This document shows, one piece after another, positions 19,365-30,855 of a stretch of 64,000 nucleotides of DNA (position 1 is the stretch's first letter; the number at the start of each line of letters is the position of its first letter). The stretch is from Rappaport israeli. GTDB taxonomy: Bacteria > Pseudomonadota > Gammaproteobacteria > Cardiobacteriales > Cardiobacteriaceae. A program made the translations under genes and the position numbers. The notes below the pieces were generated by a model that was not told where the DNA came from, did no database searches, and saw nothing but the letters and a program-made list of their open reading frames with translations. The stretch covers positions 1-64,000 of the forward strand of contig NZ_LXHZ01000016.1 in assembly GCF_001888055.1 (NCBI RefSeq), given 5' to 3'.

Positions 19365-20311
19365 GTTCTCTCCAAATGCTGGTCTAAGAAAGATTCAATG
19401 GCTTTTAAGTCATTGGGTTGATTAAAAGGAAGATTGGTTAATTCAGGATGAATGCGTTTGTTAAGACCGCTCAATACTTTATTAGGCCCTAGTTCGATAC
19501 AAAGTTTTACACCTTCTAATACAATATGTTCAACACAGCTAACCCATTGCACAGGTTGGTAGAGTTGTGTTCCAAGTGCACTGATGATGCCTTCTTTGGT
19601 TGTACGGGTTTTGGCATCAACGTTGTGAATAACGGGTGTTTTGAGCGGTAATTGCCAATCAACTTTTTCAAGATAAAGCCCAAATTTTGCAGCTGCTGGG
19701 CGCATCAGTGCACAATGGGAGGGAACGCTTACGGGTAATTCAATTGCACGTTTAGCGCCAAGCTCTTTGGCAAGCGTTATGGCTTCTTGCACGGCTTGTT
19801 TTTCGCCTGCGATAACGACTTGTCCTGGGGCATTAAAGTTTGCTGCTGAGACTGTGTCTGAGATATCACTGCAAAGATGAATTACTTGTTCATCTTCTAA
19901 CCCCAAGATAGCAGCCATTGCGCCTTTGCCATATTCTACTGCTTCCTGCATCAATTCACCGCGATGGCGGGTGAGCGTAATGGCCTCATTAAAGCTCATC
20001 GCTTCTGCTATGCGCAGGGCGCTATACTCTCCTAGAGAGTGTCCGAGTAAAAAGGCGGGTTGGATTTCAGGGAATTCTTGCGTTAAAACGTCATGGCAGG
20101 CTTGGCTGGCAGCGAGCAAAATAGGTTGAGTATTGGCGGTTTGGTCGAGTTGTCCTGTGCTGTTATCTGTAACATATGACCAAAGATTAACGCCTAAAAT
20201 ATCAGAGGCTTGCTCAAAGCGCTGTTTTACAATGGGGTAGGCTTGAGCAAGTTCGCTAAGCATAGACTCGCTTTGGGAGCCTTGTCCTGGAAACATAAAT
20301 GCAATCGACAT
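19361..20311 (-). CDS. fabD: Malonyl-CoA:ACP transacylase
   Basis: Transfers malonyl to ACP. FPGQGSQ at the N-terminus, catalytic Ser in LLGHSLGEYSAL, active His in VPSHCALM. Start at 20311 (MSIAFMFPG) because AAGGA is then 6 bases upstream; the ATG at 20317 would abut it. About 316 residues, intact. Confidence 0.96.
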   Translation of the reverse strand: MSIAFMFPGQGSQSESMLSELAQAYPIVKQRFEQASDILGVNLWSYVTDNSTGQLDQTANTQPILLAASQACHDVLTQEFPEIQPAFLLGHSLGEYSALRIAEAMSFNEAITLTRHRGELMQEAVEYGKGAMAAILGLEDEQVIHLCSDISDTVSAANFNAPGQVVIAGEKQAVQEAITLAKELGAKRAIELPVSVPSHCALMRPAAAKFGLYLEKVDWQLPLKTPVIHNVDAKTRTTKEGIISALGTQLYQPVQWVSCVEHIVLEGVKLCIELGPNKVLSGLNKRIHPELTNLPFNQPNDLKAIESFLDQHLERT

Positions 20312-20349
20312 AATCATTCCTTATGGTTGATTGAAAAACTTGAATTGTT

Positions 20350-21318
20350 TTAATAAGTGATGATGCTACCACCCCAAGTAAAACCACCGCCAAAAGCTTC
20401 TAAAATAAGGTTATCACCACGCTTAATTATTTTATTTTTAATGGCGTAGTCTAATGCCAATGGGACAGAGGCTGCGGAGGTGTTGGCGTGTTTATTTACT
20501 GTAACAATGACTTTTTCCATTGGTAATTTTAGATGCTCAGCCGTTGATTTGATAATGCGTAAATTTGCCTGATGCGGCACAAGGAAATCAATGTCTTCGA
20601 TGCTAATTTGACAGCTTTCAAGCAGTTCATTAACAAGATTAGCAAGCGTGCGCACAGCAACTTTAAAGACTTCGCGCCCTTGCATATGAATATGGGGTGA
20701 GCGAGTTTGGCGTTGGCAGGCAGGGGAGCCAATGCCATTTGGAATCCAGAGAAGTTCTTTTTGTTCGCCATCAGCGTGTAAGACTGAGCCGTGAATGCCA
20801 GGGGTAGAGGAAGCCTCTAAAATACAAGCGCCTGCACCATCGCCAAATAAAATGGCCGTGCCACGGTCTGACCAATCTAACACATTAGAAAATAATTCTG
20901 CACCAACGACTAAAACACGTTTAGCCTGTTTGGCGCGAATAAAATTATCTGCAATGTTTAGAGCATAAACAAAGCCAGAACAAACTGCCTGAATATCAAA
21001 AGCAGCAATATTGCGACACCCTAGGCGGTGTTGTAGTTGGGAGGCATTGGAGGGGAAATGGTGTTCGGCAGTAGAGGTGGCAACAATTATTAAATCTAGT
21101 TCTCGCGCATTTAAGTTAGCACTTTCAAGCGCATCTAAAGCAGCAAGATAGGCAAGATCGGTACTGCTTTGGTCTTTCGCGGCAATATGACGTTGCTCAA
21201 TACCTGTGCGAGTTCGAATCCATTCATCAGAGGTGTCAAAATACTGGGTAAGGTCTTGATTGGTGAGTATTTTTTCTGGAAGGTAAGCACCAGTTGCGAG
21301 GATTTTGCTAAAGGTCAT
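20350..21318 (-). CDS. fabH: Beta-ketoacyl-ACP synthase III
   Basis: Starts fatty acid synthesis by condensing acetyl-CoA with malonyl-ACP. Catalytic Cys in [10 protein letters not shown], His in [10 protein letters not shown], Asn in [15 protein letters not shown]. Start chosen at 21318 ([15 protein letters not shown]), the normal family N-terminus; GAAGGA lies about 11 bases before it. Overlaps plsX by 11 bases. Intact. Confidence 0.96.
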   Translation of the reverse strand: MTFSKILATGAYLPEKILTNQDLTQYFDTSDEWIRTRTGIEQRHIAAKDQSSTDLAYLAALDALESANLNARELDLIIVATSTAEHHFPSNASQLQHRLGCRNIAAFDIQAVCSGFVYALNIADNFIRAKQAKRVLVVGAELFSNVLDWSDRGTAILFGDGAGACILEASSTPGIHGSVLHADGEQKELLWIPNGIGSPACQRQTRSPHIHMQGREVFKVAVRTLANLVNELLESCQISIEDIDFLVPHQANLRIIKSTAEHLKLPMEKVIVTVNKHANTSAASVPLALDYAIKNKIIKRGDNLILEAFGGGFTWGGSIITY

Positions 21319-22362
21319 GGTGGGGGTTTTCCTTCTGTGCTTCTTCATGCTGAATAGATTCAAGAGCATGGCGAATATGAGTCAGTACGCCATTTTTACT
21401 TTCTAAATGCGCAATTTTAATGGCATTGGCAAAAGCCACAGGATCAGCATTGCCATGGCTTTTAATGACGATGCCTTGTAACCCTAAAAGACTTGCACCG
21501 TTGTAACGTCTAGGGTCAATGCGGTTTTTAAGTCTTTTTAAAATTGGATAGGCTAGTAGTGCGATGAGCTTTGTTACGAGATTGCGTTTAAATTCATATT
21601 CGGTGTGAAACTGAATAAACTTGGCAATGCCTTCAATGGATTTTAAGGCGATATTGCCTACAAATCCATCACAGACAACAACATCTAAATTTTGGCGTAA
21701 GAAAATATCATTGCCTTCAACAAAGCCAATATAATTTAGGGCACTTTGCTCAAGCAGTTTGCTGGTTTCTTTAATAAGTTCACTACCTTTAATCTCTTCC
21801 TCGCCAACATTGAGCAATCCAACTTGTGGATTTGGATTGCCATCAACTGCCTTGCTCACTTCCGAGCCCATGATGGCAAATTGCAATAATTGAGTAGGTT
21901 TGGAATCGATATTAGCGCCAAGGTCTAGCCAATGCACATGCCTGTTTTACTGGGTACGGTCGCGCAGATAGCAGGGCGCGCGATGCCCGGGAGCATTTTT
22001 AAGATATAGCGAGAGGTGGCCATTAAAGCGCCAGTATTGCCAGCACTTACCACAGCATCCGCTTTACCTTCTTTAACCAATTCAATCGCTCGCCACATAG
22101 AAGAATCGTTTTTATGGCGTAAGACGCTGGAGGGAGGTTCGTCCATGCCAACGATTTGCGAGGCATGATGTAGGTTAACGCGGCTTTGGTCTAGGTCGGC
22201 AAACAATCTATGGGCAGAGATTTCCTCATGTTTGCCAACTAAGATAAACGTTAAATTAGGGTTTTGCTTAAGGGCTAAAGCCGCGGCACCAAGAGTTGTG
22301 TCTAAACCAATATCACCGCCCATTGCATCAATTGCAATGGTTGGTGTTGTTCTAGCGCACAT
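21308..22362 (-). CDS. plsX: Phosphate acyltransferase PlsX
   Basis: Makes acyl-phosphate from acyl-ACP for phospholipid synthesis. [13 protein letters not shown] at the start, [22 protein letters not shown] frameshift at about 21935 (one base lost where GTGC precedes ATTGG) separates SKTGMC from HWLDLGAN; joined, the protein is about 351 residues. Between rpmF (7-base gap) and fabH (overlap), the standard order. Confidence 0.93.
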
Positions 22363-22369
22363 CGCAATT

Positions 22370-22573
22370 TTATTCTTCGTCTTCGAAATTTTCGACTTCT
22401 ACAGCGCGAACAATTGCTTGTTTGCCACGATAAAAGCCTTCTTTAGTAACGTGATGGCGTAAATGGCGCTCACCTGTTTGGCTGTCTGTGGATAAGGTGA
22501 CGAGACTTAGTGAATCGTGTGCGCGACGCATTCCACGTTTTGAGGGGGTTTTACGGCTTTTTTGAACGGCCAT
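22370..22573 (-). CDS. rpmF: 50S ribosomal protein L32
   Basis: 67 residues; [19 protein letters not shown] is the conserved L32 N-terminus. No zinc cysteines. Between yceD and plsX, as in other proteobacteria. The C-terminus is acidic (VENFEDEE). Confidence 0.97.
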   Translation of the reverse strand: MAVQKSRKTPSKRGMRRAHDSLSLVTLSTDSQTGERHLRHHVTKEGFYRGKQAIVRAVEVENFEDEE

Positions 22574-22576
22574 GGC

Positions 22577-23107
22577 TTACTCCTTAGAATTTAATAGTTT
22601 TTTCAAGTCTGCAAAAGGTTGTTGGGTGTTTTCAATGCGCTCATCGCGTATTGGGGTTTGCACCACAACGTCCTCAAGCGGTAAGTTACAGTTTTCATGC
22701 TTGGCAATCATTGGCATGCTCAGCAAGAGTTCTTCTTCAATAAACCAAGAAAGTTCAATTTCTTCTTGGTCACAAATTAATGTCTCACTGCCATCTAACA
22801 CTTTCTCCTCTAGGCGCTCATGAGCGATGAGGACATAATCAAAATTAGTCTTTAGAGGGTAGCGCATCGGTTCTAAACAACGCTGACATTGTAGATGTAG
22901 CGTTGCGTCAATTTGTCCGCTTAGGCGGGGTTGTTGACGAGAATCGATGTTGCCTTCTAGGCAAAATTCGATTGTATCTTCTTTGGCTAACCACTGTTGC
23001 AATTGTTTGGTTTGCATGGCGTTTAGCTCACCTTGGAGGGTTTCGCGGTGTTTGCAAAAAGCCCAAGGGTCAATGTGTTTTGGTAGTGATTTCACAGGAT
23101 GGCGCAT
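22577..23107 (-). CDS. yceD: YceD/DUF177 family protein (23S rRNA accumulation)
   Basis: YceD is needed for normal 23S rRNA levels in E. coli and plants. CxxC in LQCQRCLEPM and the acidic LICDQEEIELSWFIEEELLLSMPM are family features. Start at 23107 (MRHPVKSL) is favoured because GAGAG lies 7 bases upstream; an ATG at 23134 is possible. First gene of the rpmF-plsX-fab operon, beginning only 38 bases after the upstream gene's stop. Confidence 0.88.
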   Translation of the reverse strand: MRHPVKSLPKHIDPWAFCKHRETLQGELNAMQTKQLQQWLAKEDTIEFCLEGNIDSRQQPRLSGQIDATLHLQCQRCLEPMRYPLKTNFDYVLIAHERLEEKVLDGSETLICDQEEIELSWFIEEELLLSMPMIAKHENCNLPLEDVVVQTPIRDERIENTQQPFADLKKLLNSKE

Positions 23108-23145
23108 AATACTCTCATGTTTGGGGGCTGTCAAAAATAACGTGC

Positions 23146-24020
23146 CTAGCTTAAAGCGTAAGCGCGGGCAAAATGCAGATAGACTAAATCTGATATCTCG
23201 CGAATGATATTACTGCGTTGGGTAATCCATTGGCTGTAGCTTTTAGTTTTGTGTTGTTTTTCGATGATGGCGGTTAGGGTGTAGGCGACAATGCCACGTG
23301 GCTTTGAATTTCAATAATGCCGATATTACCGCACAACATGCTGGTTGAGCCAGTTTTATCATAAATGATGGCAGTTTTGGGGACGAATTGGGTATTAGCG
23401 CGGATGCGGTCGTGGTTGGGAATGCTCATTAGGGTTTTGAGGAAGTTGGCGCCAGCGAGTTGGTTATGCCAAAGGGCGTGGAGGAATCGTTCGTAATCGC
23501 TGGCACTGGCGCGGTTTTTGTAGGTGCGTCCTTGCGCGGGAATGTATTCTACAATTTGGATGTCGTGAAAGATTTGGGGGGCGTGTTTTTTGAGTATCCA
23601 TTGCACGCCTTGTGGACCGCCTAGGCGTTTGATGAGGCGGTTAGTGAAGTCGTTGTTGCTGTGGACAATCATTTCGCGCATTTCACTAGTGATTTTGTTA
23701 TCTAGTGGATAGAGGGTGGGGTCTTTGTAGTGGTGGGCGAATAGGTAGGCTTGGATAATAAGCGGTTTGACCATGCTGGCGGCTTGCAGTGGTTGGTGTT
23801 CGTTAATGGAGACGAGTTTTTGATTGCTGTTGAGGTCGGTTACTGCCCATGCGGTGCGTTCGTCGGCGCTTATGCGTTGTTGTTGGCGCATGGTTTGGAT
23901 GGTGGTGTTTAGGTGATGTTCGAGGGTGGTTTGCGCGCGCGCATGGGCACTAAGTGGGAGGAGTGCGCTAAGCGCGAGGGTGGCGCTTTGTTTTAATAGA
24001 TGTCGACGGCTGTGGTTCAT
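23146..24020 (-). CDS. Serine hydrolase of the class A beta-lactamase fold, Tat-exported
   Basis: Begins NHSRRHLLKQSATLALSALL, a twin-arginine type signal (SRRHLLK) with an A-H-A-R-A cleavage region, so it is predicted periplasmic. SxxK in AASMVKPLI, an SNN in VHSNNDFTN and KTG in YDKTGSTSML are the three active-site motifs of the fold. I do not see the class A omega-loop ExxLN, so this is probably a non-beta-lactamase serine hydrolase acting on cell wall or unknown substrate. The end is frameshifted near 23294-23300; restored, it finishes IIEKQHKTKSYSQW...YALS at 23146. About 291 residues. Confidence 0.8.
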
Positions 24021-24070
24021 AGGGTGTGTTTATTGTGTTTATAGGGTTAAATGGGCGGTATTTTAACAAG

Positions 24071-26672
24071 TTATCTTTTTTTGTTGGTTTTTTTATGTGG
24101 AGGTTGTGGGGATTGAAGTTGGGCGCGCCATTGATAGAGGAGATCTTGCGCGGCTTTAGGGCTGAGGTTGTCTAGGTCTAGGGTGTTGAGTTGGTGGAGG
24201 ATTTTTTGTATTTCGGGGTTGGGCTCTGGCTGCGGTGGTTCGCTGGGAAGAAGGGAGATTTGCTGGGGGTTTGCTGTGTTGGGTTTCAAGTTGGCGGAGT
24301 TTTTGTTGTGCTTGGTGTAAAACAGGTTTGGGGACGCCAGCTAGGCGTGCAACTTGTAGACCATAACTTTTGCTGGCAGCGCCTTGTTTGACTTGGTGGA
24401 GGAAGGCGATGTTGTCATGGTGTTCGATGGCGCTTAGATGGTAGTTGCTGATATTGGGGTATTGTTGGGCGAGTTGGGTGAGTTCGAAGTAGTGGGTGGC
24501 AAAGAGGGTGAGGGCGCGGTTGTGTTGGCTTAGGTGTTGTGCGCTTGCCCAAGCAAGAGAGAGTCCATCAAAGGTGCTGGTGCCACGTCCGATTTCGTCC
24601 ATGAGAACAAGTGAATGTTGGTCGGCGTTGTGCAGGATGTTGGCGGTTTCGCTCATCTCCACCATGAAGGTTGAGCGTCCGCTGGCGATATCATCGCTTG
24701 CGCCGATGCGGGTGAAGATGCGGGTTAATGGTCCAAATTGGGCGCTTTTTGCAGGGACGTAACTGCCTGCATGGGCGAGTATGCTGATGAGGGCATTTTG
24801 GCGCATGTAGGTGGATTTTCCGCCCATATTAGCGCCTGTCAGGATGAGGAGTTGCTGTTTGGGGGTGATGGTGAGGTTGTTGGCAATAAAGGGGGTGTCG
24901 CTGTGTTGTTCAACGACGGGATGACGTCCTTGCTGGATGTGGATGCCAATTTCTGTGCAGAAGGTGGGGCGGTGGTAGTTGTGGCGCTTAGCGAGTATGG
25001 CAAAGGCGCTTAAGACGTCGAGGCTGGCGAGGCTGTGGGCGATTTGGTAGTACCAGTGGCGGTGTTGGTCTAGTTGGGTAAGCAGTTGGTTGTAGAGTTG
25101 TTTTTCAAGGTTTAGCGCTTTTTCACGAGCGCTTAGGATTTGTTCTTCTAGGGTTTTGAGTTCGTCGCTGATATAGCGTTCGCTGCTTTTGAGGGTTTGG
25201 CGTCGCAACCAATGTTTGGGGGCGTGTTCGCTTTGGCTTCTAGGGATTTCAAGATAGTAGCCGTGAACGCGGTTATAGCCAATTTTTAGGCTGTCAATGC
25301 CACTTTGCTGGCGCTCTTGTTGCTGGATTTGTTGTAGGATTTGGTCGCTGTGTTGGCTGAGTTGGGTGAGGTGTTTGAGTTCGTCGTGGTAATCAGGATT
25401 AAAAATGCCACCCTCTTTTAAATTAGGGGGTAGGGTGTCGGTCAGTGCGGTTTGTAATAGGGTGTGGATTTGTGGGTTTTGATTGAGGGGGGCGATGAGT
25501 TTCGCGATGAGGGGGGCTTGTTGGGCGCTTGATTGTAGAAGTTGGTGGAGGTGGGGGAGTTGGGTTAGGGTGTCGCGCAGTTGTGATAAATCACGTGGTT
25601 TGGCGCTGGTCATGGCGATGCGTGTGGCGATGCGCTCAAGGTCGGCGCTGTGTTTGAGGAGGGTTTGTAGGTCGTTGTGGGCTGGGTCGGTTATGAGGGT
25701 GGCGACGCTGTCTAATCGCGCGTTGATGGTGGTGTGTTGAGTTAGGGGTTGGTTGATCCAGCGTTTGAGTAGGCGGCTACCAGATGCGCTTTGGCAGTGG
25801 TTGATGGTGGCGATGAGGCTGCGTTTGTGTTCGCCGTTTAGGGTGTATTCAAGTTCTAGGTTGCGACGAGTGCTGGCGTCTAAAATGAGGTGGTCGTGGG
25901 TTTGTTGGCGTTTTGGGGGGTTGAGCGGGGGGCAATGCTGTTTGTGGGTGTCGTGTAGGTATTGCAACAGGCAGCCAGCAGGGCGTAGGAGTGGGTCATC
26001 ATCGCTAAAGCCGTAACTTTCAAGGCTTTGCACGGCAAAATGTTGTTGTAGGAGGTGGGTGGCGCTTTTTTGCTCAAAATACCAGTCGGGTTGGCGGTGG
26101 GGATGGGGTAGATGGGCGGGGAGGGTAAGGCGCGTGCTTTCAGGGAGGAGGATTTCGCTTGGGCGAAGGCGCTCAAGTTCGGCGTGTAGGTCGATGTCGT
26201 TGTGGAGGGTGGTGAGGTGAAAGCGGGCGCTGCTTATATCGGCATAGGCTAAATGATAATGCGGTGGCTCGGGATAAAGGCAGGCTAGGATGTTGTCGCG
26301 TTGTTGGTCTAATAGGGCGTCATCGGTGAGTGTGCCCGGGGTGATGATACGGGTAACGGCGCGTTCAACAGGTCCTTTGCTGGTCGCTGGGTCGCCAATT
26401 TGTTCGCAAATCACCGCACAGACGCCTTGGGCAACGAGTTTTGCAAGGTAGTTATCTAGTGCGTGGACGGGAACGCCTGCCATGGGAATGGGGGCGCCAG
26501 CCGATTGTCCGCGCGTGGTAACGCTAATGCCTAAAAGTTCGCCAGCACGATGGGCATCGTCAAAAAAGAGTTCGTAAAAATCCCCCATGCGATAGAGCAA
26601 TAAAGTTTCTGGAAAGTCTTTTTTGATGCTTAAGTATTGTTGCATCATGGGGGTGTGTTCGCGGTATGGCAT
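24071..26672 (-). CDS. mutS: DNA mismatch repair protein MutS
   Basis: Mismatch-recognising ATPase. FYELFFDDA (mismatch-binding Phe-x-Glu), [17 protein letters not shown], Walker [16 protein letters not shown], Walker [16 protein letters not shown], then ATHYFELT. N-terminus HTPMMQQYL matches the family. The last 70 residues are shifted at an A3/T3 run 24284-24286 (one base extra); corrected, the C-terminal helix-turn region ([20 protein letters not shown]) known for dimer/tetramer contact is recovered and the gene ends at 24071. About 867 residues. Confidence 0.96.
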
Positions 26673-26685
26673 AGGGGGCGGTGGG

Positions 26686-29600
26686 TTATTTGAATGCTTG
26701 GATGCCTGCTAGGAAAATATCTTGGTCGCGGAAATTGGGGTAGTTGCGATGCAGTCCTTTAAGGTGGCGTTCGCTGTGTCCCATTTTGCCGAAGATATGT
26801 CCGTTGGGGCTGGTAATGCCTTCAATGGCTAGTTGTGAGCCGTTTGGATTGTAACGGGCGTCCATGCTGGGTTCGTTGGTGTTGGGGTTGGCGTATTGGG
26901 TGGCAATTTGTCCTTGGTTGATGAGGGTTTCTAGGATTTTTTCTCCACAAAGGAAGCGCCCTTCGCCATGAGAGAGGCAGACTTCATGCGCTTGTCCAAT
27001 CTTAAAATCACGCAACCACGGGCTGTGATTATTAGCGACAACGGTGGTGGCAACGCGCGCTAAATGGCGTCCTAGGGTGTTGTGGGTGAGGGTGGCGTCA
27101 TTTTCTTTTAGGGAGGTGAATGTGCCGTAGGGGAGAAGTCCGCATTTGATAAGGGCTTGGAAGCCGTTGCAAATGCCTAAGATGAGTCCGTCTCTGGCAA
27201 GGAAATCTTCGATGCTTTCGCGCACGCGTGCTTCTCTTAAAAAAGTGGCGATAAATTTTCCTGAGCCATCGGGTTCATCTCCTGCGCTAAATCCGCCTGA
27301 AAGCGCAAGGATTTGGCTTTGCTTTAGGGTGGTAATGAAATGTTCGATAGAGTGCTGGATATCGCTTTGCTGGCGATTGCATAAAATGCTTTCGCTGACT
27401 AAGGCGCCATGGCGACTAAAGGCGCGCGCGGTGTCGAGTTCGCTGTTTGTTCCGGGGAAAACAGGCAAGCAGACGCGCGGTTGGGCTAAGCTTGTGGTGC
27501 GACGGTTGTTGGTTGGGATGTTTTGCCCTGTGGCAAGAGCGATTGTTACGCCTTGTTGGGTTTTGCTTGGATAAAGCGGGTAGAGGTCTTTAAGTGTGGC
27601 GCTGGCGATTTGATAGAAGGTTTCGATGCTTTCGCTGTGGTTGTTTAAGGTGATTTTGCCGTTGTCGGTGGTATAGCCAAGATGTTTGAGATGAGCGGTA
27701 ACGCCTAATCCGCCTTTACTGCTGATGAGATACCCTCCATATTCGGCGATAAAGAGGTCTTCTTTATCAATGGATTCGATGTTGACGCCGATGTTATTGC
27801 CAAGGTACATTCATAGATGGCTTGTAAGATACCGCCATGGCGAATGCTGCGCACGCTTTGGATGAGCTTCTTCGATGCCTTGAGTAATAAATTGGTTGTT
27901 TTTCATAAAAGCGTCAAGATCGGGGCGATTGTGTTCATCTTGCGGACAGCGTAGCCAGTAGAGTTGATGTTCGCTTTGTTTGAATTCGGGGCTCATAACG
28001 CGGTTTTTATTGACACTGGCAACGGCAAATGCAATGAGCGTAGGGGGGACGTGTCGGTCGTTAAAAGAGCCACTCATCGAATCTTTTCCGCCAATAGCGG
28101 CGCGATTTAGGCGATAAAGCGCATGATGTGCGCCTAATAATGCGCTATAGGGTTGCCCCCAGTGTTCGGGTTTATCTTCTAGGCGGCGGAAATATTCTTG
28201 CAGGGAATAGTGAGCTTGACGAGCCTCTCCTCCACAGGCGACAAGGCGTGCGGTAGCTTCTACAACAGCGCACAATCCGCCATGATAGGGGCTCCAACTA
28301 CTAAGGTCTGGGTCAAATCCATAAGCAAGAATGGAGCGGTGTCGGTTGGAGTGGGGGTTGGGAGGGTGTAGACGCTGGCTTCTGCAGGAGTGCGTTGTAG
28401 GCGTCCGCCATAGGGAAGTAAAACAGCGCCTGCGCCAACGCTATGGTCGAAGCGGTCGCCCAATCCGCGTTGGTTGGCGAATTTGAGTTGGCTGAGTTGT
28501 TCGCTGAGGGCGTCCACCCATGTTTGTTCTTCTGTAAGGGGTTTTGGGGTGGGGTCAAGTTCGGGGTTGAGGTCGGCTAATAAGACGCGGTCTTGATAGC
28601 TGGTTGCGCCGTTGCTTTCTAGTAGGTCGCGCGCTAGGGAAACAACGGTTTCTCCGCGATAGCGCATGGTGAGGGTGTTGCTGTTATTGACAGTGGCAAT
28701 GACGCTGGCGTTTAGATTTTCTTGCGCGGCGAGTTGTTTAGCAAGGGCAACATCTTCTTCTTGCACAACGATTGCCATGCGCTCTTGTGATTCTGAAATG
28801 GCGAGTTCCGTAGCGCTAAGTCCTTGGTATTTAACAGGGATGGCGTCTAAATCAATCTCTACACCATCAGCTAATTCACCAATAGCGACACTTACGCCAC
28901 CAGCGCCAAAATCGTTGCATCGTTTAATTAGTTGAGCAAACTCTTTTTTACGGAATAGACGTTGGAGTTTGCGCTCTTCAGGAGGATTGCCTTTTTGCAC
29001 TTCAGCAGCACTTACGAGGAGGGATTGGTCGTGTTGTTGGCGCGATGAGCCTGTAGCCCCCCCGCAGCCATCTCGTCCAGTTGCGCCCCCAATAAGAATG
29101 ATTTTATCGCCTGCCTGTGGTTGGCTACGTTGGACGTGAGCTTTTGGCGTTGCACCGACCACTGCGCCAACTTCCATATGTTTGGCAAGATAGCCTAAAT
29201 GGTAGAACTCAACAATTTGTCCGTTTGCCAGCCCAATTTGATTGCCGTAGGAGGCGGCGCCTTCGGCAGATTGTTGGGCGATAAGGCGCTGAGGGAGTTT
29301 GCCTACTAGGGTTTGCTCAATGGGTTGGCGTGGGTCAGCACTGCCAGATAGGCGCATGGCTTGGTAGACGTAAGCGCGTCCTGATAAGGGGTCGCGAATC
29401 GCCCCGCCAATGCAGGTGGCAGCACCACCATAAGGCTCGATTTCGGTGGGGTGGTTGTGGGTTTCGTTTTTAAATTGCAAAAGCCATGGCTCGCTTTTGC
29501 CGTTTTGTTCAATCTCTACAAAAACAGAGCAGGCGTTGATTTCAGCTGAAAACTCAACGTCTTCAAGGTTGCCTTGTTTTTTTTGATATTTGGCGTCGAT

Positions 29601-30431
29601 GGTGGCAAGTTCCATGAGGGTGTAGGGGCGCTGGTCGGCTTGTTCGCCATAGACATGTTGGCGTAGCGCTTGATAGTCAACAAATTCTTGACGCAATAAT
29701 GCGCCAAAGGCATTTTGCGGGAAAGCAAAGGCGTTGAGTTGAGTGTTAAAGGTGCTATGGCGGCAGTGGTCTGACCAGTAGGTGTCTAGGACGCGCAGTT
29801 CGGTTTCACTTGGCGCGCGCTCTAGGCGCTGAAAATGCTGTTGGATAAGGTGTAAATCTTCAATGGTCATGGCGAGGTTGTGTTGGCTATACCATTGTTT
29901 TAGCGCGTCTTTATCCAGTGTAATGAAGTTATCATAATACACAGGCGCGCTTGGTTGTTGAGCGCTGGGGCGTTCGGTTAGGGTGAGGATTTTTTCTTGG
30001 CTTTCGATGGGGTTGATGAGGTAGTCTTTGATGGCTTGTTGGTCTTGTTCGCTCAATTCGCCATAAAAGAGATAGGCTTGTGCGCTGGTAACGTCGACGC
30101 TTTTTAAGCGTTCATCAAGCATGGCAAGGCATTGCATGGCGGAGTCGGCACGTTGGTCAAATTGTCCTGCAAGCGGTTCAATGATGAGGGTAAAATCCGC
30201 TTCGGGGAGTTCGCTGTGGATGTGGTCGCTTACGGGGTCGGCAAAGACTTGTTCGCAGGCAAGTTCTATGAGTTCTTCGGGGCAGTTATAGCAGTCGTAG
30301 AGATGAATTAGGCGTAGTTTGGTTAAGGTGTTGATGCCAAGAACCGTTTTGAGGGTCTCGCTTAGGGTATGGTGATGGGTAAACTCTGGGCGTTTTTCAA
30401 AAAATAGGCGAGTAAAAGTGTGTGATGGCAT
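26686..30431 (-). CDS. purL: Phosphoribosylformylglycinamidine synthase, long single-chain clade II type
   Basis: Fourth step of purine synthesis: FGAR + Gln + ATP to FGAM. About 1248 residues with N-terminal PurS-like domain ([16 protein letters not shown]), synthetase core ([46 protein letters not shown]), and C-terminal class I glutaminase ([11 protein letters not shown], catalytic Cys in [20 protein letters not shown]). The sequence resembles the streptococcal/clostridial form rather than the enterobacterial PurL. At least three indels break it: about 28333, 27866 and at CC 27800-27801; joined pieces read through [18 protein letters not shown] and [23 protein letters not shown] precedes the ATG. 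Confidence 0.93.
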
Positions 30432-30576
30432 AGTGTCCTCAAGATTTTTTTGGCAAATTGGCGGATTTTAGCATAATTTTTTGTGTTCGCTTGTGGGGAG
30501 ATTTGTCGTGGTCTGTGGAGGTTGTGGTGTTACACTAGTTGCTCTTTTTTGTTAATTTGTCTTTCAGGAGGCTTGG

Positions 30577-30855
30577 ATGCTAAATAAAATTAATCTAAAT
30601 CCGTCTGTGCGTTTTGAACTGCAACAGTATTTGCAAACCCATCAGGTAACGTTGGCGCAGGCGATGGAAGAGGAGCAGATGAATGCGCAGTTGGCGGCGA
30701 TTTTCCATGCAGGATTGCCTGCGATGCTAAAAATGACGTATTCGCTGGAGAAGATGCAGACGTTTTTTTGGACTAAACGTGAGCTGTTGGTGCGGTATTT
30801 GGGGGAGAAGTTAACGCAAAAGGTGGGGGCTAAACCTAAGAAGAAGCGGAAGTAG
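30577..30855 (+). CDS. Small basic protein of unknown function
   Basis: 92 residues, starting MLNKINLNPSVRFEL, mostly helical by composition, with a strongly basic tail (KVGAKPKKKRK). I recognise no family. A good AGGAGG lies 6 bases before the ATG, which supports real translation. It is convergent with rseC and the last 20 bases of the two genes overlap, with no terminator between them. Upstream 145 bases separate it from purL, transcribed the other way. Confidence 0.7.
   Translation: MLNKINLNPSVRFELQQYLQTHQVTLAQAMEEEQMNAQLAAIFHAGLPAMLKMTYSLEKMQTFFWTKRELLVRYLGEKLTQKVGAKPKKKRK

Noticed and set aside
23274-24020. Class A beta-lactamase / antibiotic resistance call
   Set aside because: SxxK and KTG are present but the ExxLN omega-loop motif is not; called a serine hydrolase instead.
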